From NCBI GenBank assembly GCA_013415595.1, contig JAAEEW010000186.1, positions 1 through 8,649 of the forward strand: DNA of 8,649 nt, read 5' to 3'. Position 1 is the stretch's first letter. Every line of letters begins with the position of its first letter. Below are positions 1 to 5,920 of the stretch, one piece after another. The DNA comes from Methanosarcinales archaeon (GTDB lineage Archaea; Halobacteriota; Methanosarcinia; Methanotrichales; Methanotrichaceae). The notes under the pieces are model-generated. The model saw only the letters and a program-made list of their open reading frames with translations. It did not search any database and was not told where the DNA came from. A program made the translations under genes and the position numbers.

Positions 1-357
1 CAGGTATACCTGGCGGAGACCCTGTACGGCGTGGGAAGCGGCCTGGCCTACCCCACCTGGGTGGGGCTCTGGAGCACCAACCTGAACCAGGGCAAGGAGA
101 GCTTCGAGTGGTCCATCTACTCCACCTCCACCGGCCTGGGGACCGCGGCCACGGCGGCCATTGGAGCGGCCATTGCCAACTTCATCGGCTTCTCCACCAC
201 CTTTGCCTTCACCAGCCTGCTGTGCCTCCTGGGTTGCGGCATCCTCTTCCTGCTGGACAGGGAGAGCTCCCTGGCCCGGGCCAGACCGGTGGCCGACCTG
301 CCCATCCGGCAGGAGAAGTCGCCCCCCCGGCCAAGATCGGAGCTGTCCGTGAATTAA
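1..357 (+). CDS. Major facilitator superfamily transporter, C-terminal part (5' end outside window)
   Basis: The reading frame is open from base 1 and ends at TAA 355-357, leaving 118 residues of a longer membrane protein. Residues 1-30 resemble the periplasm-facing end of a late MFS helix (GVGSGLAYPTW), and an acidic/polar loop follows. Two hydrophobic helices then come at about 43-63 (GTAATAAIGAAIANFIG) and 64-85 (GFSTTFAF to ILFLL), which would be helices 11 and 12 of a 12-helix transporter. The tail of about 30 residues is basic and proline-rich and should be cytoplasmic. The GTG at 31 is internal to the protein and is not its start. The substrate cannot be told from this fragment. The gene converges on the acetyltransferase at 470-1249, with a hairpin-rich spacer between them. 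MFS membership is an inference from helix pattern and sequence style. Confidence 0.75.
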   Translation, partial: QVYLAETLYGVGSGLAYPTWVGLWSTNLNQGKESFEWSIYSTSTGLGTAATAAIGAAIANFIGFSTTFAFTSLLCLLGCGILFLLDRESSLARARPVADLPIRQEKSPPRPRSELSVN

Positions 358-391
358 GGCTGATCCCGCACCGGGAGCGGCGGCTTTGCCT

Positions 392-440
392 CCGGCCCTC
401 AGGCCGGACCGTCAATTTTCAGTGACCTGACGGTCTGAGG
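392..440. terminator. Hairpin cluster between convergent genes, likely bidirectional terminator
   Basis: Two overlapping inverted repeats sit between the converging transporter and acetyltransferase genes. The first is CCGGCC (392-397), loop CTCA, GGCCGG (402-407). The second is GACCGTCA (407-414) with TGACGGTC (428-435), extended by CCTCA (397-401) pairing with TGAGG (436-440) around a 5-base bulge. They share bases, so only one can form at a time. A short T-run (416-419) lies in the second loop, and a GAAAATATTTTC palindrome (460-471) follows at the acetyltransferase stop. Archaeal termination mainly needs T-runs, so the terminator role is inferred from position and structure. Confidence 0.5.
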
Positions 441-469
441 CCCTGGCCGGGCTAGATTCGAAAATATTT

Positions 470-1249
470 TCAGTCGTTCATCCACAGGTAGAGGTTCATG
501 CGGCAGTGCTCCTGGAATCCCAGCCGGCGGTAGATCCCCTGGCCCATATCCGAGGAGCATAGAGTCCCCAGCCGCTTGCCCAGGCGCCGGGCTTCCAGCA
601 GGGGAGCCAGGACCGCCGCCGATCCGATGCCCTGACGGCGGTGCTCCGGCAGCACGGCAACGCTGGCCACCATGCAGGCCCTCGATCCCAGGAAGAGGGA
701 GGAGGTGGCCACCGGCCGCCCCTGCAGGCGGAGCAGGTAATGGCGCCACGGCCTTTCCGGGCCAAATCCCAGGGCGGCGTGCATATCCACCCAGGGGTCG
801 AAGGCATAGTCCGGAAACTGAAATACCGGGAGCATGACCATGGACCATTCCCGGAAGGCTCTGGCATCGCCTACCTCCTCCACGACCAGGCCGGGGGGCG
901 GGGGGAGAGGCTGCCGGAGCAGGGAGAGGTCCATGGCCATGCCTGCAGTGACCCCTCCCAGGAAGAAGCCCATTGACTGCAGCCGCTCTCCCAGGTCCTC
1001 CGGCCGGCTGAGGGGAGTGGTGAACCAGGCCAGGGGCACCCCTCTCCCCCTGGCCAGGGACTGCAGGTCCCTCACCCGCCCCTCCACCACACCTGGCCCC
1101 AGCCTGGAGAAGAGCACAGAGTTGAACAGGGGGAAGGGGACGGCGGTCATGGTCCACAGCAGGTCGCCCTGGTCGAATATCTCCATTCCCGACCAGGCTC
1201 CCCAGGCCAGGCAGCCCTCCACCGCCGTCTCCTCGATGAGACGCGCCAT
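470..1249 (-). CDS. GNAT-family N-acetyltransferase
   Basis: This 259-residue protein is predicted to transfer an acetyl group from acetyl-CoA to an amine; the substrate is unknown. The C-terminal half carries the GNAT fold. Motif A is at about 196-216 (VAVLPEHRRQGIGSA), where Q/RxxGxG/A binds the CoA pyrophosphate (R205-Q206-G207-I208-G209), and the late motif YRRLGF is at 240-245. The first 115 or so residues form an extra N-terminal region (with LLWTMTAVPFPLFNSV at 30-45), as in two-domain GNAT proteins. The frame stays open for 19 codons upstream without an ATG, so ATG at 1249 is the natural start; no strong ribosome binding site is visible there. It lies 57 bases after the methyltransferase stop on the same strand with no T-run between, so the two may be cotranscribed. 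A soluble cytoplasmic enzyme is expected. Confidence 0.85.
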   Translation of the reverse strand: MARLIEETAVEGCLAWGAWSGMEIFDQGDLLWTMTAVPFPLFNSVLFSRLGPGVVEGRVRDLQSLARGRGVPLAWFTTPLSRPEDLGERLQSMGFFLGGVTAGMAMDLSLLRQPLPPPPGLVVEEVGDARAFREWSMVMLPVFQFPDYAFDPWVDMHAALGFGPERPWRHYLLRLQGRPVATSSLFLGSRACMVASVAVLPEHRRQGIGSAAVLAPLLEARRLGKRLGTLCSSDMGQGIYRRLGFQEHCRMNLYLWMND

Positions 1250-1306
1250 CTCGGACGCATCCGAAATCTCAGTGGTATCCGAATTTACCGACGTAAGATG
1301 CCCCCT

Positions 1307-1957
1307 TCAACTTCTTCGCGGCTCTTTTTCTCCAGGCCTTAAAAATGTAGCAGTCACCTCTGAGCGCAGATGGTCCTGGCCCTGGATCCTGATGGTCCAT
1401 TCTGCCTCCTGCAGGGCCTGGGGAGACAGGCGTCCAAAGAGCCCCCCCACCTCCTCCAGGGTGAAGTAGTGGGTCATGACCCCCTCTCCCCGGCAAAACG
1501 TGCCCCGCTCCACCTCCCGGCCCCGGCCAAAGCGCATGTCCCTCACCCCGAATCCCCGGAAGAAGAGCCGGCCGCCGGGAGAGAGCACCCGCATGGCCTC
1601 CTCAGCCATGCTCTGCCGCCCCGCCTCTCGCAGATGGCCCAGGACGTGATAGGCGAAGACGGCGTCGAAGGAGCGGTCTATAAAGGGAAGACGACGGCCG
1701 TCGGCCACCAGCAGCTCTGCCGGACTGCCAGCCGTCCTGGCCAGCTCCCGGGAGAGGGAGGCCGCCCGGGAAGAGATGTCCACCCCCACCACCTTCCATC
1801 CCCGGCCAAGCATGGCCAGGAGGGCCTTTCCGTTGCCAGAGCCAAGCTCCAGCACCTCCGTCCCCGGGGGGAGAGGAGGAAGCGGTGGGGGAGCTCCGGC
1901 CCACAGGCGGCCTCTCTTCAGGTAATCCCGGTCCCAGGCATCGCCGTCGCTGCTCAC
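1307..1957 (-). CDS. Class I SAM-dependent methyltransferase
   Basis: The protein has 216 residues from GTG at 1957. It shows a Rossmann-type methyltransferase core: motif I EVLELGSGNGKALL (34-47) binding SAM, the acidic end of strand 2 in VVGVDIS, then VADGRRLPF and SFDAVFAYHVLGHL as the next motifs, and LSPGGRLFFRGF as the strand 5 region. The acceptor substrate is not evident. The frame is open up to ATG 2158, but the extra 67 residues are proline-, arginine- and serine-rich with no family resemblance, and would overlap the divergent draG-like gene start. The GTG at 1957 is preferred because a BRE/TATA-like box (CAAAGG-TTATCA on the minus strand) lies about 25 bases upstream, as expected for a leaderless archaeal transcript. 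Start choice is moderately uncertain; ATG at 2077 is an alternative. Confidence 0.82.
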   Translation of the reverse strand: MSSDGDAWDRDYLKRGRLWAGAPPPLPPLPPGTEVLELGSGNGKALLAMLGRGWKVVGVDISSRAASLSRELARTAGSPAELLVADGRRLPFIDRSFDAVFAYHVLGHLREAGRQSMAEEAMRVLSPGGRLFFRGFGVRDMRFGRGREVERGTFCRGEGVMTHYFTLEEVGGLFGRLSPQALQEAEWTIRIQGQDHLRSEVTATFLRPGEKEPRRS

Positions 1958-1979
1958 GCCTGAGCCTTGGCGGCTGGAG

Positions 1980-1991
1980 TGATAACCTTTG
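1980..1991 (-). promoter_or_regulatory. Putative BRE/TATA box of the methyltransferase gene
   Basis: On the minus strand CAAAGG is followed by TTATCA, with the box centre about 25 bases before the GTG at 1957. That spacing would put the transcript start at or next to the start codon (leaderless). It stands out as a less GC-rich spot in a GC-rich divergent spacer. Two CCCGGG sites lie just beyond it at 1992-1997 and 2002-2007. The match is weak and the call rests on spacing. Confidence 0.35.
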
Positions 1992-2117
1992 CCCGGGAAA
2001 CCCCGGGACGGGAACCAGGGGGCCGGAAATGCGGCAGCACTGGGCCGGGCAAATCCCGGAATTCTCCGACCGGACATCCCACTGGCGCTCTGACTCCCCG
2101 GGGGATGGATGCGATGG

Positions 2118-2124
2118 CTTTTAG
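2118..2124 (+). promoter_or_regulatory. Putative TATA-like box of the ADP-ribosylglycohydrolase gene
   Basis: CTTTTAG is the only T/A-rich heptamer close to the gene and is centred about 30 bases before ATG 2151. With no ribosome binding site before that ATG, a leaderless transcript is the simplest reading. The box is a poor TATA match. Confidence 0.3.
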
Positions 2125-2150
2125 TCGGATGCTCACTGAAGATTGGCCTC

Positions 2151-3125
2151 ATGGACATCCAGGCAGACCGCTACGTGGGGTGCATGCTGGGGCTGGCCGT
2201 GGGCGACGCCCTGGGCATGCCGGTGGAGGGCCTGACCGCCCGGCAGATCGCCCGCACCCTGGGTCCGGTGAGGGAGATGATGCCCGCCCCGGCCGACCAC
2301 TTCCACTCCGGGCTGGGCGCCGGCCAGTACACCGACGACACCGAGGAGACCCTGCTCCTGGCAGAGGCACTGCTGGAGGCGGAGGGATTCTCCGGCGACC
2401 TCTTCGCCCGGAAGCTGGCCGGCTGGGGCAGCGGCTGGACCAGGGACCACAGGCTGAACCGGGGGGTAGGGACCGCCACCCGCTGCTCGGTGGAGAACCT
2501 GCTGGCCGGAGGAGAGTGGCAGACCTCGGGGGTGGACGTGCCCACCTGCGGATCGGCTATGAGAGTGGCTCCCCTGGGACTGGTCTACCACTGCGACATC
2601 GACCTGGTCTCCAGATACGCAGAGGTGCAGAGCATCCCCACCCACTGCGGGTCGGCGGCCCGGGCGGGAGCGGTGGCCGTGGCCTGCGGGGTGGCCCTCT
2701 CCCTGGCCGGATTCCCCCGGCAGACGGTTGTGGAGATCTGCTCCTCCCAGGCAGAGAGGGTGGACCGGGACCTAGCCCTTCACCTGCGAGCGGTCTCTTC
2801 CATGCTGGACCTGGAGCCGGAGAAGGCCATGCACATCATCGGCAACTCTCCTGCGGTCTACGAGACCGTGCCTGCTGCCTTCTACTTCTACCTGAAGTTC
2901 GAGCCGGAGGAGGCTCTCATCGCCGCCGCCAGCGCCGGAGGGGACACCGACTCCATAGCCTCCATGGCCGGAGCCCTGTGGGGAGCGGCCCGGGGAAGCT
3001 CCTGGATCCCGGAACGCTGGCTCAAAGCCCTGGAGGACCGGGAGAGGATAGCCGGCGTAGGCGCCGATCTGGCCAGGCTCTCCGCCCGGCTGTGCGGCCT
3101 GGTTCAGGACGGGCCAGCGCCGTGA
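2151..3125 (+). CDS. ADP-ribosylglycohydrolase family protein (DraG/ARH fold)
   Basis: This 324-residue all-alpha hydrolase is predicted to remove ADP-ribose from a protein or small molecule using two Mg ions. Family landmarks are in order: GLAVGDALGMPVEG (14-27), the metal-binding TDDT (61-64), CGSAMRVAPLGL (133-144, matching the family's usual GNGxxMRxxPLGL but with Cys in place of Asn), THCGSAARAGA (164-174), and the second metal motif AGGDTDSIASMAGALWGA (262-279). ATG 2151 is chosen over ATG 2109 because family similarity begins a few residues after it and the 14 extra residues look unlike coding sequence. The gene is divergent from the methyltransferase and ends 31 bases before argC, whose TATA box abuts its stop. 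The target is unknown: in bacteria DraG reverses arginine ADP-ribosylation of nitrogenase reductase, but no nitrogen-fixation gene is seen here, so that role is not claimed. Confidence 0.9.
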   Translation: MDIQADRYVGCMLGLAVGDALGMPVEGLTARQIARTLGPVREMMPAPADHFHSGLGAGQYTDDTEETLLLAEALLEAEGFSGDLFARKLAGWGSGWTRDHRLNRGVGTATRCSVENLLAGGEWQTSGVDVPTCGSAMRVAPLGLVYHCDIDLVSRYAEVQSIPTHCGSAARAGAVAVACGVALSLAGFPRQTVVEICSSQAERVDRDLALHLRAVSSMLDLEPEKAMHIIGNSPAVYETVPAAFYFYLKFEPEEALIAAASAGGDTDSIASMAGALWGAARGSSWIPERWLKALEDRERIAGVGADLARLSARLCGLVQDGPAP

Positions 3126-3134
3126 ATTTATAGC
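3126..3134 (+). promoter_or_regulatory. argC promoter, TATA box
   Basis: ATTTATAGC follows the preceding stop codon directly. The TATA core TTTATAG (3127-3133) is centred about 27 bases before the argC ATG, so the transcript would start at or a few bases before the ATG. No ribosome binding site is seen in front of argC, which agrees with a leaderless or near-leaderless mRNA. Confidence 0.55.
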
Positions 3135-3156
3135 AAAAGGATATCCCTCCCAGACC

Positions 3157-4182
3157 ATGATAAATGTTGGAATAATTGGCGGATCTGGTTACACCGGAGG
3201 CGAGCTGCTTCGCCTTCTCTCAACCCATCCGGAGGCAAAGGTAGTCTCTGTCACCTCCCGAAAGCTGGCCGGAAAGCGGGTGGACTCGGTTCACCAGCAC
3301 ATCCGGGGACTTTGCGACCTCAGCTTCGAGGCCCCCCGGGCGGCAGAGATGGCAGAGCGCTGCGACGTGGTCTTCACCGCCGTCCCCCACGGCACGGCTA
3401 TGGACTGGGTCCCGGCGCTCCTGGACAACGGAGCCCGGGTGATCGACCTCAGCGCCGATTACCGCCTGCCCCTGGAGGTATTCGAGGCCGCCTACGGCAT
3501 CAAGCACCGGGCCTTCCGGGAGGCGGCCTTCGGCATGCCCGAGCTGCACCCGGAGGTCAGAGGTGCCAGGCTGGTGGCCAACCCCGGCTGCTACCCCACC
3601 GGAGCATCCCTGGCCGCCGCTCCCCTGGTGAACGCCGGCCTGGTCGACCGGGTGGTCTTCGACTCCAAGTCCGGGATCTCCGGGGCCGGGGCCGAGCCCA
3701 CCGACACCAGCCACTACCCCAACCTGGCGGAGAACGTCAGGGGATACAAGCTCACCACCCACCGCCACTACCCGGAGATCAGACAGGAGCTGACCCGGCT
3801 GGACAGCAAGGTGAAGGTCAGCTTCACCCCCCACGTGGTACCGGCCATCAGAGGCATACTCACCACCGCCCACGCCTTCGTCAGGGAGGAGGCCAGGGAC
3901 GTGATCCAGGACAGAGAGGAGATATCCCGCATCTACCGGGAGTTCTACAAAGAGGCCCACTTCATCCGCTTCCCCACCGGCGTGCCCATGCTGGGAGCGG
4001 TTCGCGGCTCCAACTTCTGCGATATCGCCTTCGAGGCGGAGAAGGGATCGGACCGCGTGGTGATCATATCGGCCATCGACAACCTGGTGAAGGGAGCTTC
4101 CGGCCAGGCCATCCAGAACATGAACCTGATGATGGGCCTGGACGAGACCACTGGTCTATGGTTCCCTGGAGGGGCGCCCTGA
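3157..4182 (+). CDS. argC: N-acetyl-gamma-glutamyl-phosphate reductase
   Basis: ArgC reduces N-acetyl-5-glutamyl phosphate to N-acetylglutamate semialdehyde with NADPH, the third step of arginine synthesis, in the cytosol. The 341-residue length is normal. The N-terminal GGSGYTGGELLRLL (8-21) is the NADP-binding loop. ANPGCYPTG (141-149) contains the catalytic Cys145 that forms the thioester. SGISGAGAEPT, HRHYPEI and VPAIRGILTT are conserved ArgC stretches, and the C-terminal DNLVKGASGQAIQNMN is the family signature near the end of the dimer domain. The ATG at 3157 gives the usual archaeal N-terminus MINVGIIGGSG. It is transcribed from its own TATA box and followed by a T-rich terminator, so it may form a separate unit from the next three genes. 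In some archaea ArgC-like enzymes act on LysW-bound substrates, but no lysW-type gene is present here, so the arginine role is preferred. Confidence 0.95.
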   Translation: MINVGIIGGSGYTGGELLRLLSTHPEAKVVSVTSRKLAGKRVDSVHQHIRGLCDLSFEAPRAAEMAERCDVVFTAVPHGTAMDWVPALLDNGARVIDLSADYRLPLEVFEAAYGIKHRAFREAAFGMPELHPEVRGARLVANPGCYPTGASLAAAPLVNAGLVDRVVFDSKSGISGAGAEPTDTSHYPNLAENVRGYKLTTHRHYPEIRQELTRLDSKVKVSFTPHVVPAIRGILTTAHAFVREEARDVIQDREEISRIYREFYKEAHFIRFPTGVPMLGAVRGSNFCDIAFEAEKGSDRVVIISAIDNLVKGASGQAIQNMNLMMGLDETTGLWFPGGAP

Positions 4183-4194
4183 GGGGGACACTGG

Positions 4195-4205
4195 ATTTTT
4201 CTTTC
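4195..4205 (+). terminator. T-rich terminator after argC
   Basis: ATTTTTCTTTC lies 12 bases after the argC stop codon in otherwise GC-rich DNA. Oligo-T tracts alone are enough for intrinsic termination by archaeal RNA polymerase. Its place just before the CBS-gene promoter supports a break between transcription units. Confidence 0.5.
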
Positions 4206-4212
4206 AAAGCGG

Positions 4213-4223
4213 TTAGATATAAT
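4213..4223 (+). promoter_or_regulatory. Promoter of the CBS-argJ-argH unit
   Basis: TTAGATATAAT is preceded by CAAAGCGG, a possible BRE. It is centred about 42 bases before ATG 4259. A start about 25 bases downstream would fall near 4243, just before the ribosome binding site, giving a very short leader. Confidence 0.45.
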
Positions 4224-4243
4224 GACGGAATAAATGCATTAAA

Positions 4244-4250
4244 GGAAGTG
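4244..4250 (+). promoter_or_regulatory. Ribosome binding site deciding the CBS-gene start
   Basis: GGAAGTG resembles the archaeal consensus GGAGGTG and ends 8 bases before ATG 4259. It would be only 2 bases from the in-frame TTG at 4253, so ATG 4259 is the better start. Confidence 0.5.
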
Positions 4251-4258
4251 GATTGGAG

Positions 4259-4729
4259 ATGAAGGTCAGAGACGTAATGAACACCGATCCCGTGACCTGC
4301 CAGGCGGGCGACCCGGTGAGCGAGGCAGCGAAGCTTCTCAAGGAAAACGGCATCAGCGGAATGCCTGTGCTGGAGGGCGAGTCTCTGGTGGGCGTGGTCT
4401 CTGAGTCAGATCTGCTCCGGCTCCTGGCCACCGAGGACGAGAAGGGAGGCCTGTGGCTCCCCAGCCCCTTTGAGATATTCGAGGTGCCCATCAGAGACCT
4501 GGTGCACTACGAGCGCATCCGGGCCAGCCTGGACCAGATCACCAGGACCAGGGTCTCGGACGTGATGGTGAAGAGGGTGCACGTGATTGGCCCGGAGGCC
4601 CCGGTGGAGGAGGCGGCGGCCATGATGGTCCGCCACCACATCAACCGCCTCCCGGTGATGGAGGAGGGAAGGCTGGTGGGAATCGTCACCCGGGGAGACA
4701 TCATCGAAGGGCTGGGGGAGTCTGCCTGA
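4259..4729 (+). CDS. Two-CBS-domain protein in the arginine operon
   Basis: This 156-residue protein consists of two CBS repeats and little else: CBS1 at about 1-57 (VRDVMNTDPVTC to VVSESDLLRLL) and CBS2 at about 98-154 (RVSDVMVKRVHVI to IVTRGDIIEGL), joined by a linker of about 40 residues. Such pairs form a Bateman module that binds adenosine compounds (AMP, ATP, SAM). The ribose/phosphate-contacting S/TxxD motif is present in both halves (S48-D51 and T144-D147). There is no catalytic or DNA-binding domain, so it probably acts by binding a partner. The stop is 5 bases before argJ, so the two genes are almost certainly cotranscribed and probably translationally coupled. A link to arginine synthesis is inferred from context only; stand-alone CBS proteins are abundant in methanogens and most have no known role. 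Confidence 0.88.
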   Translation: MKVRDVMNTDPVTCQAGDPVSEAAKLLKENGISGMPVLEGESLVGVVSESDLLRLLATEDEKGGLWLPSPFEIFEVPIRDLVHYERIRASLDQITRTRVSDVMVKRVHVIGPEAPVEEAAAMMVRHHINRLPVMEEGRLVGIVTRGDIIEGLGESA

Positions 4730-4734
4730 GGGAG

Positions 4735-5895
4735 ATGGAGGGGGGCATCTCCGCCGTCCCCGGGGTGCGGGCCTGGGGCCTGAGGGAGAGAAAGTACGGA
4801 GTGGCCCTCATCGCCTGCAGCGGCCGGGCTGCCGGGGTCTTCACCACCAACAAGATCCGGGCCGCCCCCCTGGAGCTCAATGCCAAAAACCTCGGGGGAG
4901 GCTGGCTGGACGGGGTGATCGCCAACAGCGGCTGCGCCAACGCCTACACCGGCGAGCGCGGACTGGAGGACGCGGCAAAGATGGCCGGCATCCTGGCCTC
5001 CCTCCTGGGAACCGACAGATCCAGGATCGGGGTGGCCTCCACCGGGGTCATCGGCCGCTATCTGGACCTGGGGCTGCTGGAGAGGCTGGCCAGGGAGGCC
5101 TTCCCCAGGATGGAGTCCAGCCCCCGGGCCAGCGTGGAGGCCACCCGGGCCATCATGACCACGGACACTGTGGTCAAGGAGACGGCGGTGGAGCACCGGG
5201 GATTTCGCATCGGCGGGATATGCAAGGGCGCGGGGATGATCGCCCCCCACATGGCCACCATGCTGGCCTTCCTCTACACCGACGCCGACCTTAGCCGGGA
5301 GGATCTGCAGGACTGTCTGCAGGAGGCGGTAGAGGACAGCTTCAACATGCTGATTGTGGACGGGGACACCAGCACCAACGACATGGCCCTGATCACCGCC
5401 ACCGGAAAGGTGCCGGCCAGGAAAGAGGACTTCCTGGAGGCCTTGAAGCACGTCTGCACCGACCTGGCCAGGAAGATGGCCCGGGACGGCGAGGGGGCCA
5501 CCAGGTACATGGAGGTGCTGGTCCGGGGGGCCAGGAACGAGGAGGACGCCAGGATGGCCGCCCGGGCGGTGGCCGGGAGCAGCCTGGTCAAGACTGCGGT
5601 CTACGGAGCCGACCCCAACTGGGGGAGGATCGTGGCCGCCGCCGGCCGTTCCGGGGCGGAGGTGGCCCCGGAGAGGATCAACCTGGAGATATCCAACCCC
5701 GGAGAGGGCGGATCGGTGAGCCTGGTAGAGAAGGGAAAGATCGTGGATGGCGTGCTGGGCCGGGCCCAGGAGATCATGAAGGGCCAGTCCATCTTGATCG
5801 ACCTGGACCTGGGCCTGGGAAGCGGCCGGGCCAGGAGCTTCGGCTGCGACCTGACCCACGGCTACGTGGACATAAACGCCAACTACACCACCTGA
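4735..5895 (+). CDS. argJ: Glutamate N-acetyltransferase (ornithine acetyltransferase)
   Basis: ArgJ transfers the acetyl group of N-acetylornithine to glutamate, closing the cyclic arginine pathway; some members also use acetyl-CoA (bifunctional), and this cannot be told from sequence alone. The enzyme is an Ntn-type fold made as a precursor that cuts itself between Ala and Thr. The site is clear here: KGAGMIAPHMATMLAF, with Ala174/Thr175, Thr175 being the nucleophile at the new N-terminus of the beta chain. NSGCANA (64-70), STGVIG (102-107) and the C-terminal YVDINANYTT are also typical. The length of 386 residues is slightly short of the usual 390-410. ATG 4735 follows the CBS-gene stop by 5 bases; GGGAG abuts the ATG and a further GGGGGAG lies near 4714-4720, so reinitiation after the CBS gene is likely. 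Confidence 0.95.
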   Translation: MEGGISAVPGVRAWGLRERKYGVALIACSGRAAGVFTTNKIRAAPLELNAKNLGGGWLDGVIANSGCANAYTGERGLEDAAKMAGILASLLGTDRSRIGVASTGVIGRYLDLGLLERLAREAFPRMESSPRASVEATRAIMTTDTVVKETAVEHRGFRIGGICKGAGMIAPHMATMLAFLYTDADLSREDLQDCLQEAVEDSFNMLIVDGDTSTNDMALITATGKVPARKEDFLEALKHVCTDLARKMARDGEGATRYMEVLVRGARNEEDARMAARAVAGSSLVKTAVYGADPNWGRIVAAAGRSGAEVAPERINLEISNPGEGGSVSLVEKGKIVDGVLGRAQEIMKGQSILIDLDLGLGSGRARSFGCDLTHGYVDINANYTT

Positions 5896-5904
5896 CCGTA
5901 GAGA

Positions 5905-5910
5905 GGAGGT
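5905..5910 (+). promoter_or_regulatory. Ribosome binding site of argH
   Basis: GGAGGT ends 10 bases before ATG 5921, in the 25-base gap after argJ. It is the strongest ribosome binding site among the arginine genes and fixes the start of argH. Confidence 0.7.
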
Positions 5911-5920
5911 TTGAAGGACC

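Noticed and set aside
399..1157. Minus-strand frame of 252 codons over the acetyltransferase
   Set aside because: It is a shifted frame of the GNAT gene, low in complexity, and lacks the CoA-binding motif found in the 470-1249 frame.
834..1469. Plus-strand frame of 211 codons opposite the acetyltransferase and methyltransferase
   Set aside because: It is antisense to two genes with clear motifs and shows no recognisable domain.
1958..2158. N-terminal extension of the methyltransferase to ATG 2158
   Set aside because: The 67 extra residues are low-complexity and would overlap the start of the divergent gene; a TATA-like box fits the GTG at 1957.
1967..3133. Plus-strand frame of 388 codons over the ADP-ribosylglycohydrolase gene
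   Set aside because: The product is rich in Gly, Arg and Pro with no motifs, while the neighbouring frame carries all DraG-family motifs.
3312..4262. Plus-strand frame of 316 codons within argC
   Set aside because: It is a Gly/Arg/Pro-rich shadow of argC in another frame.
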